The notes beneath the pieces were generated by a model. That model was given only the letters and a program-made list of their open reading frames with translations. It ran no database searches and was not told the origin of the DNA. Shown here piece after piece: positions 43,681 through 51,734 of a stretch of 64,000 nucleotides of DNA (positions within the stretch are counted from its first letter, which is position 1; the number at the start of each line of letters is the position of its first letter). Source of the DNA: Sediminibacterium sp. KACHI17 (lineage in GTDB: Bacteria > Bacteroidota > Bacteroidia > Chitinophagales > Chitinophagaceae); the NCBI RefSeq assembly GCF_040362915.1, contig NZ_AP029612.1, forward strand, positions 186,001 through 250,000, read 5' to 3'. Both the position numbers and the translations under genes were made by a program.

Positions 43681-43716
43681 AAAAAGCCATTCCGTTTTAG
43701 CGGGATGGCTTTCTCT
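43681..43716. terminator. Bidirectional terminator between the SRPBCC gene and queA
   Basis: AAAGCCATTCCG (43683-43694) pairs with CGGGATGGCTTT (43701-43712), 12 bp with one G-U pair around a TTTTAG loop. The A-run before it gives a strong T-tract on the minus strand, 18 bp beyond the queA stop; the plus-strand T-tract is weaker. Confidence 0.85.
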
Positions 43717-43733
43717 TTAAATGGACCTTACTG

Positions 43734-44783
43734 TTAGATGATCAGTAATGCATCACCATAACTAAAGAATCGATATTTATCTTTTATTGCTTTTTTATAT
43801 GCTTCCATCGCAAGGTCATAACCGGCAAATGCACAGGTCATGATCAGCAGACTGGTTTTTGGTAAATGGAAATTAGTAACCAAACTATCAGCAACATTGA
43901 AATTGTAAGGAGGATGGATAAAGTGATTGGTCCAACCTTCGCTTGGTTTCAATAATTTCTGAGCAGTGAAGCTGCTTTCCATCGCACGCATGGTTGTTGT
44001 TCCGATAGAACAGATACGATGTCCGCCTTCTTTTGCTTTGTTTACGATCTTACATGCTTCTTCTGAAATAGCATAATACTCAGCATCCATTTTGTGTTTG
44101 CTAAGATCCTCTACTTCGATCGGACGGAAAGTTCCCAATCCGGTATGTAAGGTCACTTCTGCAAAGCGAATACCCAGGATCTCACAACGCTTGATCAGTT
44201 CTTTACTGAAGTGTAAGCCAGCTGTAGGAGCTGCTACGGCACCTTCATGCTTGGCATAAACGGTCTGATAGCGTTCTTTATCTTCTTCATCAGGCTTGCG
44301 CTTGATATATTTCGGGAGTGGGGTTTCTCCTAAAAATTCCAGCATCTTTTTGAAGCTCTCATCATCATCATCCCACAGGAAACGAATGGTTCGTCCACGA
44401 CTGGTGGTATTATCGATGACTTCGGCAACGAGTTCTTCGTTATCTCCGAAATACAGTTTGTTGCCCACGCGAATCTTTCTTGCGGGATCAACGATCACAT
44501 CCCAAAGACGATTGGGTTTGTTCAGTTCACGCAGCAAAAATACTTCGATCTTGGCGCCGGTCTTTTCTTTGCGACCATACATACGTGCAGGGAATACTTT
44601 GGTGTTATTCACTACAAATACGTCTTTGTCATCGTAGTACTCCAGAATATCACGGAAATGTCTGTTTTCCATGTGACCACTTTTACGATCAACAACCATC
44701 AATCGGCTGTCTTCTCTTTTCTTGGTCGGATGCTGGGCAATAAGGTTAAGGGGTAAATCGAACTTAAATTGAGATAATTTCAT
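43734..44783 (-). CDS. queA: S-adenosylmethionine:tRNA ribosyltransferase-isomerase
   Basis: A 349-residue enzyme of queuosine synthesis that transfers the ribosyl moiety of SAM to the preQ1 base in tRNA, giving epoxyqueuosine. [47 protein letters not shown], the catalytic-domain [13 protein letters not shown] and [18 protein letters not shown], and the C-terminal [18 protein letters not shown] are all family signatures. I start at the ATG at 44783 ([13 protein letters not shown]), not at the longer frame to 44906, which has no family match. A divergent promoter for ccmC lies upstream. Confidence 0.95.
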   Translation of the reverse strand: MKLSQFKFDLPLNLIAQHPTKKREDSRLMVVDRKSGHMENRHFRDILEYYDDKDVFVVNNTKVFPARMYGRKEKTGAKIEVFLLRELNKPNRLWDVIVDPARKIRVGNKLYFGDNEELVAEVIDNTTSRGRTIRFLWDDDDESFKKMLEFLGETPLPKYIKRKPDEEDKERYQTVYAKHEGAVAAPTAGLHFSKELIKRCEILGIRFAEVTLHTGLGTFRPIEVEDLSKHKMDAEYYAISEEACKIVNKAKEGGHRICSIGTTTMRAMESSFTAQKLLKPSEGWTNHFIHPPYNFNVADSLVTNFHLPKTSLLIMTCAFAGYDLAMEAYKKAIKDKYRFFSYGDALLII

Positions 44784-44883
44784 GTTACGGCATGATTTTT
44801 TATGAAGTCGGCAAAGGTACGGATTTTTCCCCTCTTTTAAAACTGTTGTTACAGATTTCGGGGGATAATATTTTCCAATTCCG

Positions 44884-44915
44884 TTGACATATTGATGGGC
44901 TTTCACCTAATTTTG
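44884..44915 (+). promoter_or_regulatory. Bacteroidota-type promoter of ccmC-ccmD
   Basis: TTG (44884-44886) and TAATTTTG (44908-44915) are 21 bp apart. The -7 box is a perfect TAnnTTTG. It lies 54 bp before the ATG at 44970, in the divergent gap with queA. Confidence 0.6.
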
Positions 44916-44969
44916 CGCAAACAGTTGTTAGTTTGACTGGTGTTTAGGGAAAACTGTAAAAACCCGATC

Positions 44970-45650
44970 ATGATTCGAAAAGTCTGGTGGAAGATATTAG
45001 CTGTTATTTTATTGCTCTATACCTGTTCCTATGGGTTTCTGGTAAAAATACCCAAGTTGGATGACCGATTACAGGAGTCTATCCGTAATTTCTTTTTCCA
45101 TGTACCCATGTGGTTTGCTATGATGATCCTATTGGGTGTCTCTGTTGTATACGCTATTAAATATCTCCGCAGCAGAAATCAACTAGATGATTTTTATTCA
45201 TCTGCTTTCGCTGTTACCGGTACCATTTTTGGTTTTTTGGGTCTTACTACCGGAGCTATCTGGGCCAACTACCAGTGGGGAAGTCCATGGAGTGGCGATC
45301 CGAAACAAAACGGAGCAGCGATCGCTATGCTGATCTATCTGGCTTACTTTGTTTTACGTGGAAGTATGAATGAAGAGGAGAAGAAAGCAAGGATCGGAGC
45401 TGTGTATAATATTTTTGCCTTTTTCATGCTCTTTCCCACACTCTGGATATTACCTCGTCTCACGGAATCCCTTCATCCGGGTGGAGAAGGCAGTGAAGGA
45501 AATCCGGGTTTGAATGGAAAAGATATGGATGCCAATATGCGTTCAGTTTTTTATCCGGCAGTGATCGGTTGGACCTTACTGGGTGTATGGATCAGCACTT
45601 TGCGTATCCGATATGAAATTTTAAAAGAACAACAATTGATTCATGAATAA
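44970..45650 (+). CDS. ccmC: Heme exporter permease CcmC
   Basis: A 226-residue inner-membrane protein of cytochrome c maturation (System I), which presents heme to CcmE. Six hydrophobic segments are visible, with the tryptophan-rich heme-handling loop at ANYQWGSPWSGDPKQNG and conserved-region histidine at FFFHVPMWF. In the loop the family's last tryptophan (WxWD) is replaced by glycine (WSGD). A GTG at 44940 gives a longer frame, but the ATG at 44970 (MIRKVWWKILAV) is the natural start. It overlaps ccmD by 8 bp. CcmB lies 3 kb downstream on the other strand; CcmA and CcmE are not here. Confidence 0.88.
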   Translation: MIRKVWWKILAVILLLYTCSYGFLVKIPKLDDRLQESIRNFFFHVPMWFAMMILLGVSVVYAIKYLRSRNQLDDFYSSAFAVTGTIFGFLGLTTGAIWANYQWGSPWSGDPKQNGAAIAMLIYLAYFVLRGSMNEEEKKARIGAVYNIFAFFMLFPTLWILPRLTESLHPGGEGSEGNPGLNGKDMDANMRSVFYPAVIGWTLLGVWISTLRIRYEILKEQQLIHE

Positions 45651-45858
45651 ACTACTGAAAACCCTATATACATTCGTCGCCATATTAATATTCAATATGG
45701 CTGCATCAGCCCAAGAAGTAGCCGCTGAAACCGATGTAATGAGAAGCAATGGAAAAATATACGTAGTGATGGCAGTAGTACTTACGATCATCATTGGATT
45801 GTTCATCTACGTAGCATCTTTGGATAAAAAGATCAGTAAACTGGAGAAGAAAAGATAA
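45643..45858 (+). CDS. ccmD: CcmD-like small membrane protein
   Basis: A 71-residue protein with an N-terminal hydrophobic segment ending MAASAQ (possible signal peptide), a second hydrophobic helix (about 41-60; IYVVMAVVLTIIIGLFIYV) and a charged tail (KKISKLEKKR). CcmD in other bacteria is a small one- or two-helix protein that releases holo-CcmE from CcmABC. The 8-bp overlap with ccmC and the size support this call. Its stop codon lies at the edge of a CCATGG array. Confidence 0.8.
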   Translation: MNKLLKTLYTFVAILIFNMAASAQEVAAETDVMRSNGKIYVVMAVVLTIIIGLFIYVASLDKKISKLEKKR

Positions 45859-45895
45859 TAGACCATAGTCCATGGACCATGGTCTATAGACTATT
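45855..45895. repeat. CCATGG-family heptamer array between ccmD and gdhA
   Basis: Units ACCATAG, TCCATGG, ACCATGG and TCTATAG run in 7-bp register, bounded by TAATAG at the left and CTATTA at the right. The arms are complementary with a few mismatches. The ccmD stop codon (TAA, 45856-45858) is part of the left edge. Confidence 0.85.
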
Positions 45896-45941
45896 AACTA
45901 TTAGCTAAACCATAAACGTTAAAAACAAAAACGATTAGCTC

Positions 45942-47363
45942 ATGTCAGATCACAAACCGTATAGCTTCTTTCAAAGTGTTGAGAGAAGTTTTGATAAAGC
46001 GGCCAAATTTACCAAGTGGGAGAAAGGTTTGCTCGAACAGATCAAAGCCTGTAACAGCATTTACAGTATGCGTTTTCCGGTAAAAATGGATGATGGCCGT
46101 ATTGAAGTTATTGAAGCTTACCGTGTACAACATTCGCAGCACAAATCTCCTTGTAAAGGTGGTATTCGTTTCAGCGAAGAAGTGAATCAGGATGAAGTGA
46201 TGGCACTTGCCTCTTTGATGACTTACAAATGTGCAATTGTAAACGTACCATTCGGTGGTGGTAAAGGTGGTATCAAGATCAATCCTCGTAACCACAGTGC
46301 TTATGAGTTGGAAAAAATCACAAGACGTTATACCGCTGAACTGGTGAAGAAAAATTTCATCGGTCCTGGTATCGATGTACCTGCTCCTGATTACGGAACC
46401 GGTGAACGTGAAATGGCTTGGATCGTGGATACTTATGCATCCCTGAAACCTGGTGAGATCGATGCAGCAGGTTGTGTAACCGGTAAACCCGTTACACAAG
46501 GTGGTGTTCGCGGAAGAAAAGAAGCTACCGGATTGGGAGTTTTCTATGGCATTCGCGAAGTATGTAATATGCCTGATGTAATGAAAAAGCTGGGTCTTTC
46601 TATTGGTGTTGAAGGCAAAACAGTAGTGGTACAAGGCTTAGGTAATGTGGGTTACCATTCTGCTAAATTTTTCCGTGAAGCTGGTTCTAAAGTAGTGTCA
46701 ATCGCTGAATATGAAGGTGCTATTTTCAATGCGGATGGATTGAATGAAGAAGAAGTATTCCAACACAGAAAAAAGACTGGTTCGATCCTGAATTTCCCGG
46801 GTGCAACCAATCTTGCGAAAAGTACTGATGCATTGGAATTAGAATGTGATATCCTGATCCCAGCCGCTCTTGAAAATGTTATTAATGGTGACAATGCTCC
46901 TCGTGTAAAAGCAAAGATCATTGGTGAAGCTGCTAATGGACCATTAACTCCGGAAGCAGATGAGATATTTGCTGCAAAAGGTACACTGGTTGTTCCTGAT
47001 ATGTACCTGAACGCAGGTGGGGTAACCGTGTCTTATTTTGAGTGGTTAAAGAACCTGAGTCACGTTCGTTATGGACGTATGGAAAAACGTTTTACTGAAA
47101 ATATGAATAACCATATCCTCGGACAAATCGAGGAGCTCACAGGTAAGCAGGTTTCAGGAAAAGAACGTTCTTTCATTTTACATGGTCCAGAAGAAGTAGA
47201 TCTGGTGCATAGCGGATTGGAAGAAACCATGATCACTGCAACACGCGAGATCATGGAGATTTGGAAGAATAATCCTGAAATTCCAGATATGCGTACCGCT
47301 GCGTATGTATGTGCCATCAATAAAGTAGGTACATCTTATGCTGAGTTAGGTATCTTCCCATAA
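45942..47363 (+). CDS. gdhA: NAD(P)-dependent glutamate dehydrogenase
   Basis: A 473-residue Glu/Leu/Phe/Val dehydrogenase linking glutamate and 2-oxoglutarate + ammonia. The catalytic region has VPFGGGKGGIKINPR (catalytic lysine) and GPGIDVPAPDYGTGEREMAW. The Rossmann domain has VVVQGLGNVGYHSAKFF, and the dinucleotide region includes ILIPAALENVINGDNA and GEAANGPLTPEADEIF. NYFEWLK-like VSYFEWLKNLSHVRYG is the expected C-terminal signature. It is longer than the typical 415-450 residues but keeps all motifs. It is preceded by an array and followed by a TGTCTGA hairpin. Confidence 0.95.
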   Translation: MSDHKPYSFFQSVERSFDKAAKFTKWEKGLLEQIKACNSIYSMRFPVKMDDGRIEVIEAYRVQHSQHKSPCKGGIRFSEEVNQDEVMALASLMTYKCAIVNVPFGGGKGGIKINPRNHSAYELEKITRRYTAELVKKNFIGPGIDVPAPDYGTGEREMAWIVDTYASLKPGEIDAAGCVTGKPVTQGGVRGRKEATGLGVFYGIREVCNMPDVMKKLGLSIGVEGKTVVVQGLGNVGYHSAKFFREAGSKVVSIAEYEGAIFNADGLNEEEVFQHRKKTGSILNFPGATNLAKSTDALELECDILIPAALENVINGDNAPRVKAKIIGEAANGPLTPEADEIFAAKGTLVVPDMYLNAGGVTVSYFEWLKNLSHVRYGRMEKRFTENMNNHILGQIEELTGKQVSGKERSFILHGPEEVDLVHSGLEETMITATREIMEIWKNNPEIPDMRTAAYVCAINKVGTSYAELGIFP

Positions 47364-47380
47364 TAGGAATGTTTAAATTG

Positions 47381-47420
47381 AAATGTCTGATGTCTGATTT
47401 GATTTTTTCAATCCGATATC
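47381..47420. repeat. TGTCTGA-word hairpin array between gdhA and the HsdR_N gene
   Basis: AAATGTCTGATGTCTGA on the left pairs with ATATCAGACATTTTTT on the right across an A/T-rich loop. TGTCTGA repeats in exact 7-bp register. A T-tract follows on the plus strand, so it should work as the gdhA terminator. It lies 17 bp after the gdhA stop and 10 bp before the convergent stop at 47430. Confidence 0.82.
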
Positions 47421-47429
47421 AGACATTTT

Positions 47430-47864
47430 TTATTGATAGACAGGGATCGTATTCAGCGTGATGAGTTGATCATTTTCTCTCCCAATTCCCCTGGTATCAT
47501 TACCATTGGTAACGATCAAATACGAAGCCTGAACAACAGTTTGATAACGCAATAATTGTTGCATCACCACTTCATCGATGGGTGTATTCATTTCCTTACA
47601 TTCTATCAGTAGCCAGGGATGATCATTTTTGTAAACAAGAATATCAAAACGTTTTTTGAGTTCCCCCATTTGTATTTCCTTCTCGATCGCTATCAATGAT
47701 GCCGGATAATTCATGACCTGCAACAGATACTGAAGAAAGTTTTGTCGCACCCATTCTTCAGGGGTCAACCGTATCCATTTTTTCCTTAACGGATCAAAAA
47801 TATACTCCTTGCCTTCTCTGGTTTCAATTTTAAAAGAATAGGAGGGGTAGCTTATTTTGATCAT
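47430..47864 (-). CDS. Stand-alone type I restriction R-subunit N-terminal domain protein (HSDR_N)
   Basis: A 144-residue protein that matches the nuclease domain found at the N-terminus of HsdR. It has the PD-(D/E)xK pattern: RFDILVYKNDHPWLLIECKEM gives the D...ExK metal site, with QQLLRYQTVVQASYLIVTNG downstream. There is no helicase, HsdM or HsdS nearby, so it is not a restriction system in itself. Short copies of this kind are common in Bacteroidota and their role is unknown; nuclease activity on damaged or foreign DNA is one possibility. It sits between gdhA and the AMP nucleosidase gene, oriented against the former. Confidence 0.82.
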   Translation of the reverse strand: MIKISYPSYSFKIETREGKEYIFDPLRKKWIRLTPEEWVRQNFLQYLLQVMNYPASLIAIEKEIQMGELKKRFDILVYKNDHPWLLIECKEMNTPIDEVVMQQLLRYQTVVQASYLIVTNGNDTRGIGRENDQLITLNTIPVYQ

Positions 47865-47950
47865 ACTACTTGCAAATAGAATTGATTTTTTGTATTTTAG
47901 CCAATTAACCTGTTCAAAGATAACCGGCAGGCCATCAAAATAGTTATGTT

Positions 47951-48721
47951 ATGAAAACGAAAGCGGAAATTGTGAACAACTGGCTCCCCAGGTATACCGG
48001 GGAGAAATTAGAGAATTTCGGTAAGTACATCCTGCTGACCAACTTCAGCAATTATGTGACCATGTTTGCGAAATGGAACAAGGTTAAGGTTGTTGGAGCC
48101 GATCGCCCCATGCAATGTGCCACGGCAAATGGCATCACCATTATCAATTTTGGAATGGGTAGTCCGGGCGCAGCTACTATCATGGATCTATTAACTGCGA
48201 TCACACCAGAAGCAGTTTTATTCCTTGGGAAATGTGGAGGACTCAAAAGAAGAAATAAACTCGGCGACCTGATCTTACCGATTGCAGCCATCAGAGGAGA
48301 GGGTACATCCAACGATTATTTTCCTCCAGAAGTTCCGGCAATGCCGGCATTCGCCTTGCAGAAAGCCATTTCAACAACCATCAGAGACTATAAAGTAGAT
48401 TATTGGACGGGGACCGTTTATACCACGAACAGAAGGGTTTGGGAACATGATGATGCATTCAAATCTTATCTCACCAAAGTGCGGGCCTATGCCATCGATA
48501 TGGAAACAGCTACCATCTTCACAGTTGGTTTCTTTAATAAAATTCCAACCGGTGCATTGTTATTGGTCAGCGATCAACCCATGATTCCGGAAGGCGTAAA
48601 AACAGAAGCCAGTGATAAAAAAGTAACAGCTGATTATGTAGAGAGACATCTCAAGATCGGTATCGACTCTCTGAAACAACTGATCAATAAAGGACAAACA
48701 GTAAGACACCTGAGGTTTTGA
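47951..48721 (+). CDS. amn: AMP nucleosidase
   Basis: A 256-residue phosphorylase-fold enzyme cleaving AMP to adenine and ribose-5-phosphate. It is the short Bacteroidota type: the N-terminal IVNNWLPRYTGEKLENFGKY precedes the nucleoside-phosphorylase core with NFGMGSPGAATIMDLL, LFLGKCGGLKRRNKLGDL, AIDMETATIFTVGFF (the ExE/base region) and LLLVSDQPM. AMP specificity is a family assignment. It fits with hpt, which recycles the resulting purine pool. It ends in a stop-to-stop hairpin against ccmB. Confidence 0.88.
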   Translation: MKTKAEIVNNWLPRYTGEKLENFGKYILLTNFSNYVTMFAKWNKVKVVGADRPMQCATANGITIINFGMGSPGAATIMDLLTAITPEAVLFLGKCGGLKRRNKLGDLILPIAAIRGEGTSNDYFPPEVPAMPAFALQKAISTTIRDYKVDYWTGTVYTTNRRVWEHDDAFKSYLTKVRAYAIDMETATIFTVGFFNKIPTGALLLVSDQPMIPEGVKTEASDKKVTADYVERHLKIGIDSLKQLINKGQTVRHLRF

Positions 48722-48782
48722 TATTTGATTTTTTGATCTCTGATTTTAATTCAAAAAATCAGAGATCAAAAATCAAAAAATT
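48722..48782. repeat. GATTTTT/ATCAAA-word stop-to-stop hairpin
   Basis: The left arm reads GATTTTTTGATCTCTGATTTT (units of 7-8 bp), a five-base AATTC spacer follows, and the right arm is its near-exact reverse complement with AAAATCAGAGATCAAAAATC. It spans exactly from the amn stop (48721) to the ccmB stop (48781). The A/U stem would serve both convergent transcripts. Confidence 0.88.
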
Positions 48783-49440
48783 AGTCCTTCCATAAAAAAG
48801 GAAACAAGATGACAGCTAGTGCAATCACGAGGATATCTAATCCAACCAACATGAGCACCATCTGCCACCAGCCGGCTTGAATTACATCAGAGAATCCGGT
48901 GCCAGCAATTTTCATCAATAATAATAGTTGAGGAATGATCAATGGAAATCCCATGATCGCCATAAGCGCCGCTTGTTGTTGAGCTTTGGCGGCAATAGCG
49001 GCTAAAAAAGTGAACACGAGACTCAAGCTCATACCTCCCAAACAAGCGATCGCAGTAAAGGTCAAAAAGTTTTCTAAGGGGTTGCCTAATAGAACTGCAA
49101 ATATTCCCAAACTGAGCAAACTCATCAACAACATTAACAGCAGATTGAATAGCAGTTTGGATAAAACAAAATCAACGGGTCCTGCTATGGAATAGAAGTA
49201 CAACATTCTACCCTTGCTTTCCTGCAAAAAGCTTTTGGCAACAGCATTAACACAAACAAATAATTGGATCACCCAAAATAAACTATTCCAAACGGTATCA
49301 TCCGGTTGCCCCATCGATAAATACACCACAAATATGGTAGAAGCTACATAGAGCAGGATACCATATAAGGTGTACTGCTGTCGCATTTCCAGCAAAAGAT
49401 CTTTTTTAACCAAAGACAATATCGTGCGACTACTTTTCAT
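48781..49440 (-). CDS. ccmB: Heme exporter permease CcmB
   Basis: A 219-residue inner-membrane protein with six hydrophobic segments. The N-terminal [20 protein letters not shown], the segment [29 protein letters not shown] and the C-terminal PFLWKD match CcmB, the membrane partner of the CcmA ATPase in cytochrome c maturation. I start at the ATG at 49440 ([11 protein letters not shown]). This overlaps the 3' end of tdk by 11 bp, indicating translational coupling. It is separated from ccmC-ccmD by gdhA, the HsdR_N gene and amn. Confidence 0.88.
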   Translation of the reverse strand: MKSSRTILSLVKKDLLLEMRQQYTLYGILLYVASTIFVVYLSMGQPDDTVWNSLFWVIQLFVCVNAVAKSFLQESKGRMLYFYSIAGPVDFVLSKLLFNLLLMLLMSLLSLGIFAVLLGNPLENFLTFTAIACLGGMSLSLVFTFLAAIAAKAQQQAALMAIMGFPLIIPQLLLLMKIAGTGFSDVIQAGWWQMVLMLVGLDILVIALAVILFPFLWKD

Positions 49441-49996
49441 GAAAACATTTTCTGCAACGGGGTTCATAGGTTTCTTTCTCGCCTAATAAGACCTGACCAT
49501 CCCCTTCAATTTTTCTGTAAGATACATTAGCAATATTGCCACACTTCATACAGATGGCATGTAATTTCGTAATATAATCTGCCACTGCCAATAAATTCGG
49601 CATTTGACCGAATGGTCTTCCCAAATAGTCCATATCCAGACCTGCCACAATCACCCTTGTACCTCTTAATGCCAGTGTTTCGCATACATGCATGATCTCT
49701 GCATCAAAGAACTGAGCTTCATCAATACCTACAACGTCTACATCCTGTGCCATCAATAAGATGGTTTGAGAATTTTCAATTGGAGTGCTTTGTATACTAT
49801 TGGCGTCATGACTTACAACCTGTGTTTCGTCGTAACGAACATCAATGGCAGGTTTATATATTTCTACTTTCAGATTAGCGATCTTGGCTCTCTTTAAGCG
49901 ACGTATCAATTCTTCGGTCTTGCCGCTGAACATACTTCCACAGATAACTTCGATCCAGCCTCTGCGCTCACCTGTTAAATTTGGTTCAATAAACAT
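49430..49996 (-). CDS. tdk: Thymidine kinase (type II)
   Basis: A 188-residue ATP-dependent kinase phosphorylating thymidine. The Walker A motif [33 protein letters not shown] (catalytic glutamate), [16 protein letters not shown] (lasso region) and the zinc-binding cysteines in CMKCGN and CRKCFHEK identify the TK1-type family. Length is normal. It is followed by ccmB with an 11-bp overlap and is divergent from the small secreted protein at 50109. Confidence 0.95.
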   Translation of the reverse strand: MFIEPNLTGERRGWIEVICGSMFSGKTEELIRRLKRAKIANLKVEIYKPAIDVRYDETQVVSHDANSIQSTPIENSQTILLMAQDVDVVGIDEAQFFDAEIMHVCETLALRGTRVIVAGLDMDYLGRPFGQMPNLLAVADYITKLHAICMKCGNIANVSYRKIEGDGQVLLGEKETYEPRCRKCFHEK

Positions 49997-50047
49997 ATAA
50001 ATAACGAATCAAGGCGGGCAAATTAGTCTAATCGAGACTTATTTTCA

Positions 50048-50055
50048 TATTTTTG
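50048..50055 (+). promoter_or_regulatory. Candidate -7 box upstream of the efflux region
   Basis: TATTTTTG matches TAnnTTTG, 54 bp before the ATG at 50109. No clear TTTG lies at the -33 distance, so this is a weak call. Confidence 0.4.
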
Positions 50056-50108
50056 CCTCGCATTTTACAAACAAACTAAGCCCGGAAAAAGCAAGTAGAA
50101 AATTAGGC

Positions 50109-50519
50109 ATGAAAACTATCTTACAAAAGTTTCTTGTATTACTGCTGCTGATCTCCTTCGCTAATATAGTGACGGCGAGGCCCGGGTGTCATTTAAGAAC
50201 GGTAGAGACCACTGCCGATGCAGATGACCTAAGGTTTAATAAGACCGAATCTTTCACGCTCATTGAGTTTCTGTTAGAGCGCATTCATGGTCTTTCTGAT
50301 AATATACCCAACAACGAAGAAACAGGGGTTCATTACAGTGTTTTCAGAACACATAGTAAAAGTATTGCCACACCGCGCATTAAAGCTGCAGAACAGCCTA
50401 AAAATCCGGTTTCTTTGGCAGTCGCTCCGACGGTTGATCTGTTGCATCATACCAATCAGTATCGATCACCGATCACGGGGGTATTCCACGGGTTTCTTTT
50501 TAGGCTTACGCCATTTTGA
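50109..50519 (+). CDS. Small exported protein of unknown function preceding an RND efflux operon
   Basis: A 136-residue protein with a signal peptide (about 1-23; FLVLLLLISFANIVTA). The mature part has a His-rich C-terminal third (VDLLHHTNQYRSPITGVFHG) and ends LFRLTPF. No family is recognised. It lies 88 bp before the adaptor gene of a three-gene efflux system on the same strand and may be the first gene of that transcript. Metal binding or an accessory role in efflux are possible but unsupported by motifs. Confidence 0.6.
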   Translation: MKTILQKFLVLLLLISFANIVTARPGCHLRTVETTADADDLRFNKTESFTLIEFLLERIHGLSDNIPNNEETGVHYSVFRTHSKSIATPRIKAAEQPKNPVSLAVAPTVDLLHHTNQYRSPITGVFHGFLFRLTPF

Positions 50520-50607
50520 TCTTCACTCGGTTTCCGTTTTCTTTTTTGCTTCCTGTTCAGTGAAGCGTGCACATGATTAGAACTATTCATCAATTTAAAC
50601 GAGTGAA

Positions 50608-51726
50608 ATGAGATCAATTTTACCTGTAATGGGCGTATGCATATTATTATTCTTCTCTTGTAAATCTGAAAATAATGAAGGGCTAAAAGAACAGGATATG
50701 ATTTTACCTGTTCTTGAGATCACAAAAACAGATACACAGCTACTGGTTGATTATGTATCTGACATACAAGCAGTAAAAAATGTAGAGATACGAGCACGTG
50801 TCAATGGTTTCTTAGAGAAGATTTTTGTGGATGAAGGACAAAGTGTGAAGAAAGGTCAACTGCTTTTTCAAATCAATGATCTGGAATACACAACCGATCT
50901 GGCAAGAGCAAAAGCCAATGTGTCCAATGCACAAGCTGAAGCAAAAGCTGCAGAACTTGAAGTTTCAAGGACAAAATTATTGGTAGAAAAGAAAGTGATC
51001 TCTGCAACAGAATATGATCTGGCATCTGCCAGACTAAAAGCTGCAAATGCTAAAGTAGAAGAGGCATTGGCGTTACAGGCAAGTGCCCAAAATAAGTTAT
51101 CTCTGACAAATATCAGGTCTCCTTTTGATGGTATCATCGATCGTATTCCATTGAAGATCGGAAGTATGATCGATCCGGGCGCTTTGCTGACAACCATTTC
51201 AGATATTCATGATGTATTTGCATACTTCCATATTTCAGAGAGTGAGTACTTGCGCATCAAAAAGGGGATGTCAGAAACCCATAAAAATGTTCCTGTTCAA
51301 TTGATACTGGCTGATGGAACAAAATATCGTCAGGAAGGACGGATTGAAACGGTGGATGGAGAGATCAATGAAAATACCGGTGCCATTGCTTTCAGAGCAA
51401 GATTTCCAAACCCTGAAAAATTATTACGACATGGTGCATCGGGGAAAGTTCGATTGGTGAGTGAAGTAAAAGATGCGATGCTGATCCCACAAAAATCTGT
51501 ATTTGAAATCCAGGATAAGAACTACGTTTTTGTAGTGGGGTCAGATAATATTGTTAAGATGCGTGGCTTCACTTACAGTAAGCGCGTTGCAGATTTTTAT
51601 ATAGCAGAACAAGGACTGATGGCGGGCGAAAAGATCGTATACGAAGGTGTACAGAATATTCGCGACGGTATCAAGATCCGACCTAAGATGATCACTGCTG
51701 CTAACATGATTGCTTACAAAAAATAA
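50608..51726 (+). CDS. RND efflux periplasmic adaptor (membrane fusion protein)
   Basis: A 372-residue lipoprotein adaptor: a lipobox-like FFSC after an N-terminal hydrophobic segment places Cys20 as the lipid site. The biotinyl-lipoyl half-motifs (VEIRARVNGFLEKIFVDEGQ and LTNIRSPFDGIIDRI) flank an alpha-helical hairpin rich in Ala/Glu (about 95-155; ARAKANVSNAQAEAKAAELE), followed by beta-barrel and membrane-proximal domains. It links the inner-membrane pump to the TolC-type channel. It is 8 bp before the permease gene, forming a classic tripartite operon. Confidence 0.92.
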   Translation: MRSILPVMGVCILLFFSCKSENNEGLKEQDMILPVLEITKTDTQLLVDYVSDIQAVKNVEIRARVNGFLEKIFVDEGQSVKKGQLLFQINDLEYTTDLARAKANVSNAQAEAKAAELEVSRTKLLVEKKVISATEYDLASARLKAANAKVEEALALQASAQNKLSLTNIRSPFDGIIDRIPLKIGSMIDPGALLTTISDIHDVFAYFHISESEYLRIKKGMSETHKNVPVQLILADGTKYRQEGRIETVDGEINENTGAIAFRARFPNPEKLLRHGASGKVRLVSEVKDAMLIPQKSVFEIQDKNYVFVVGSDNIVKMRGFTYSKRVADFYIAEQGLMAGEKIVYEGVQNIRDGIKIRPKMITAANMIAYKK

Positions 51727-51734
51727 TCCATCCC

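Noticed and set aside
44784..44906. Longer QueA starting at 44906
   Set aside because: The added 41 residues are not part of QueA, and the region is the divergent promoter for ccmC.
50521..50565. CTTCACT/AGTGAAG inverted repeat as a terminator before the efflux operon
   Set aside because: The 7-bp stem closes a loop of over 30 bases, has no T-tract after it, and would separate the small gene from the operon without other evidence.
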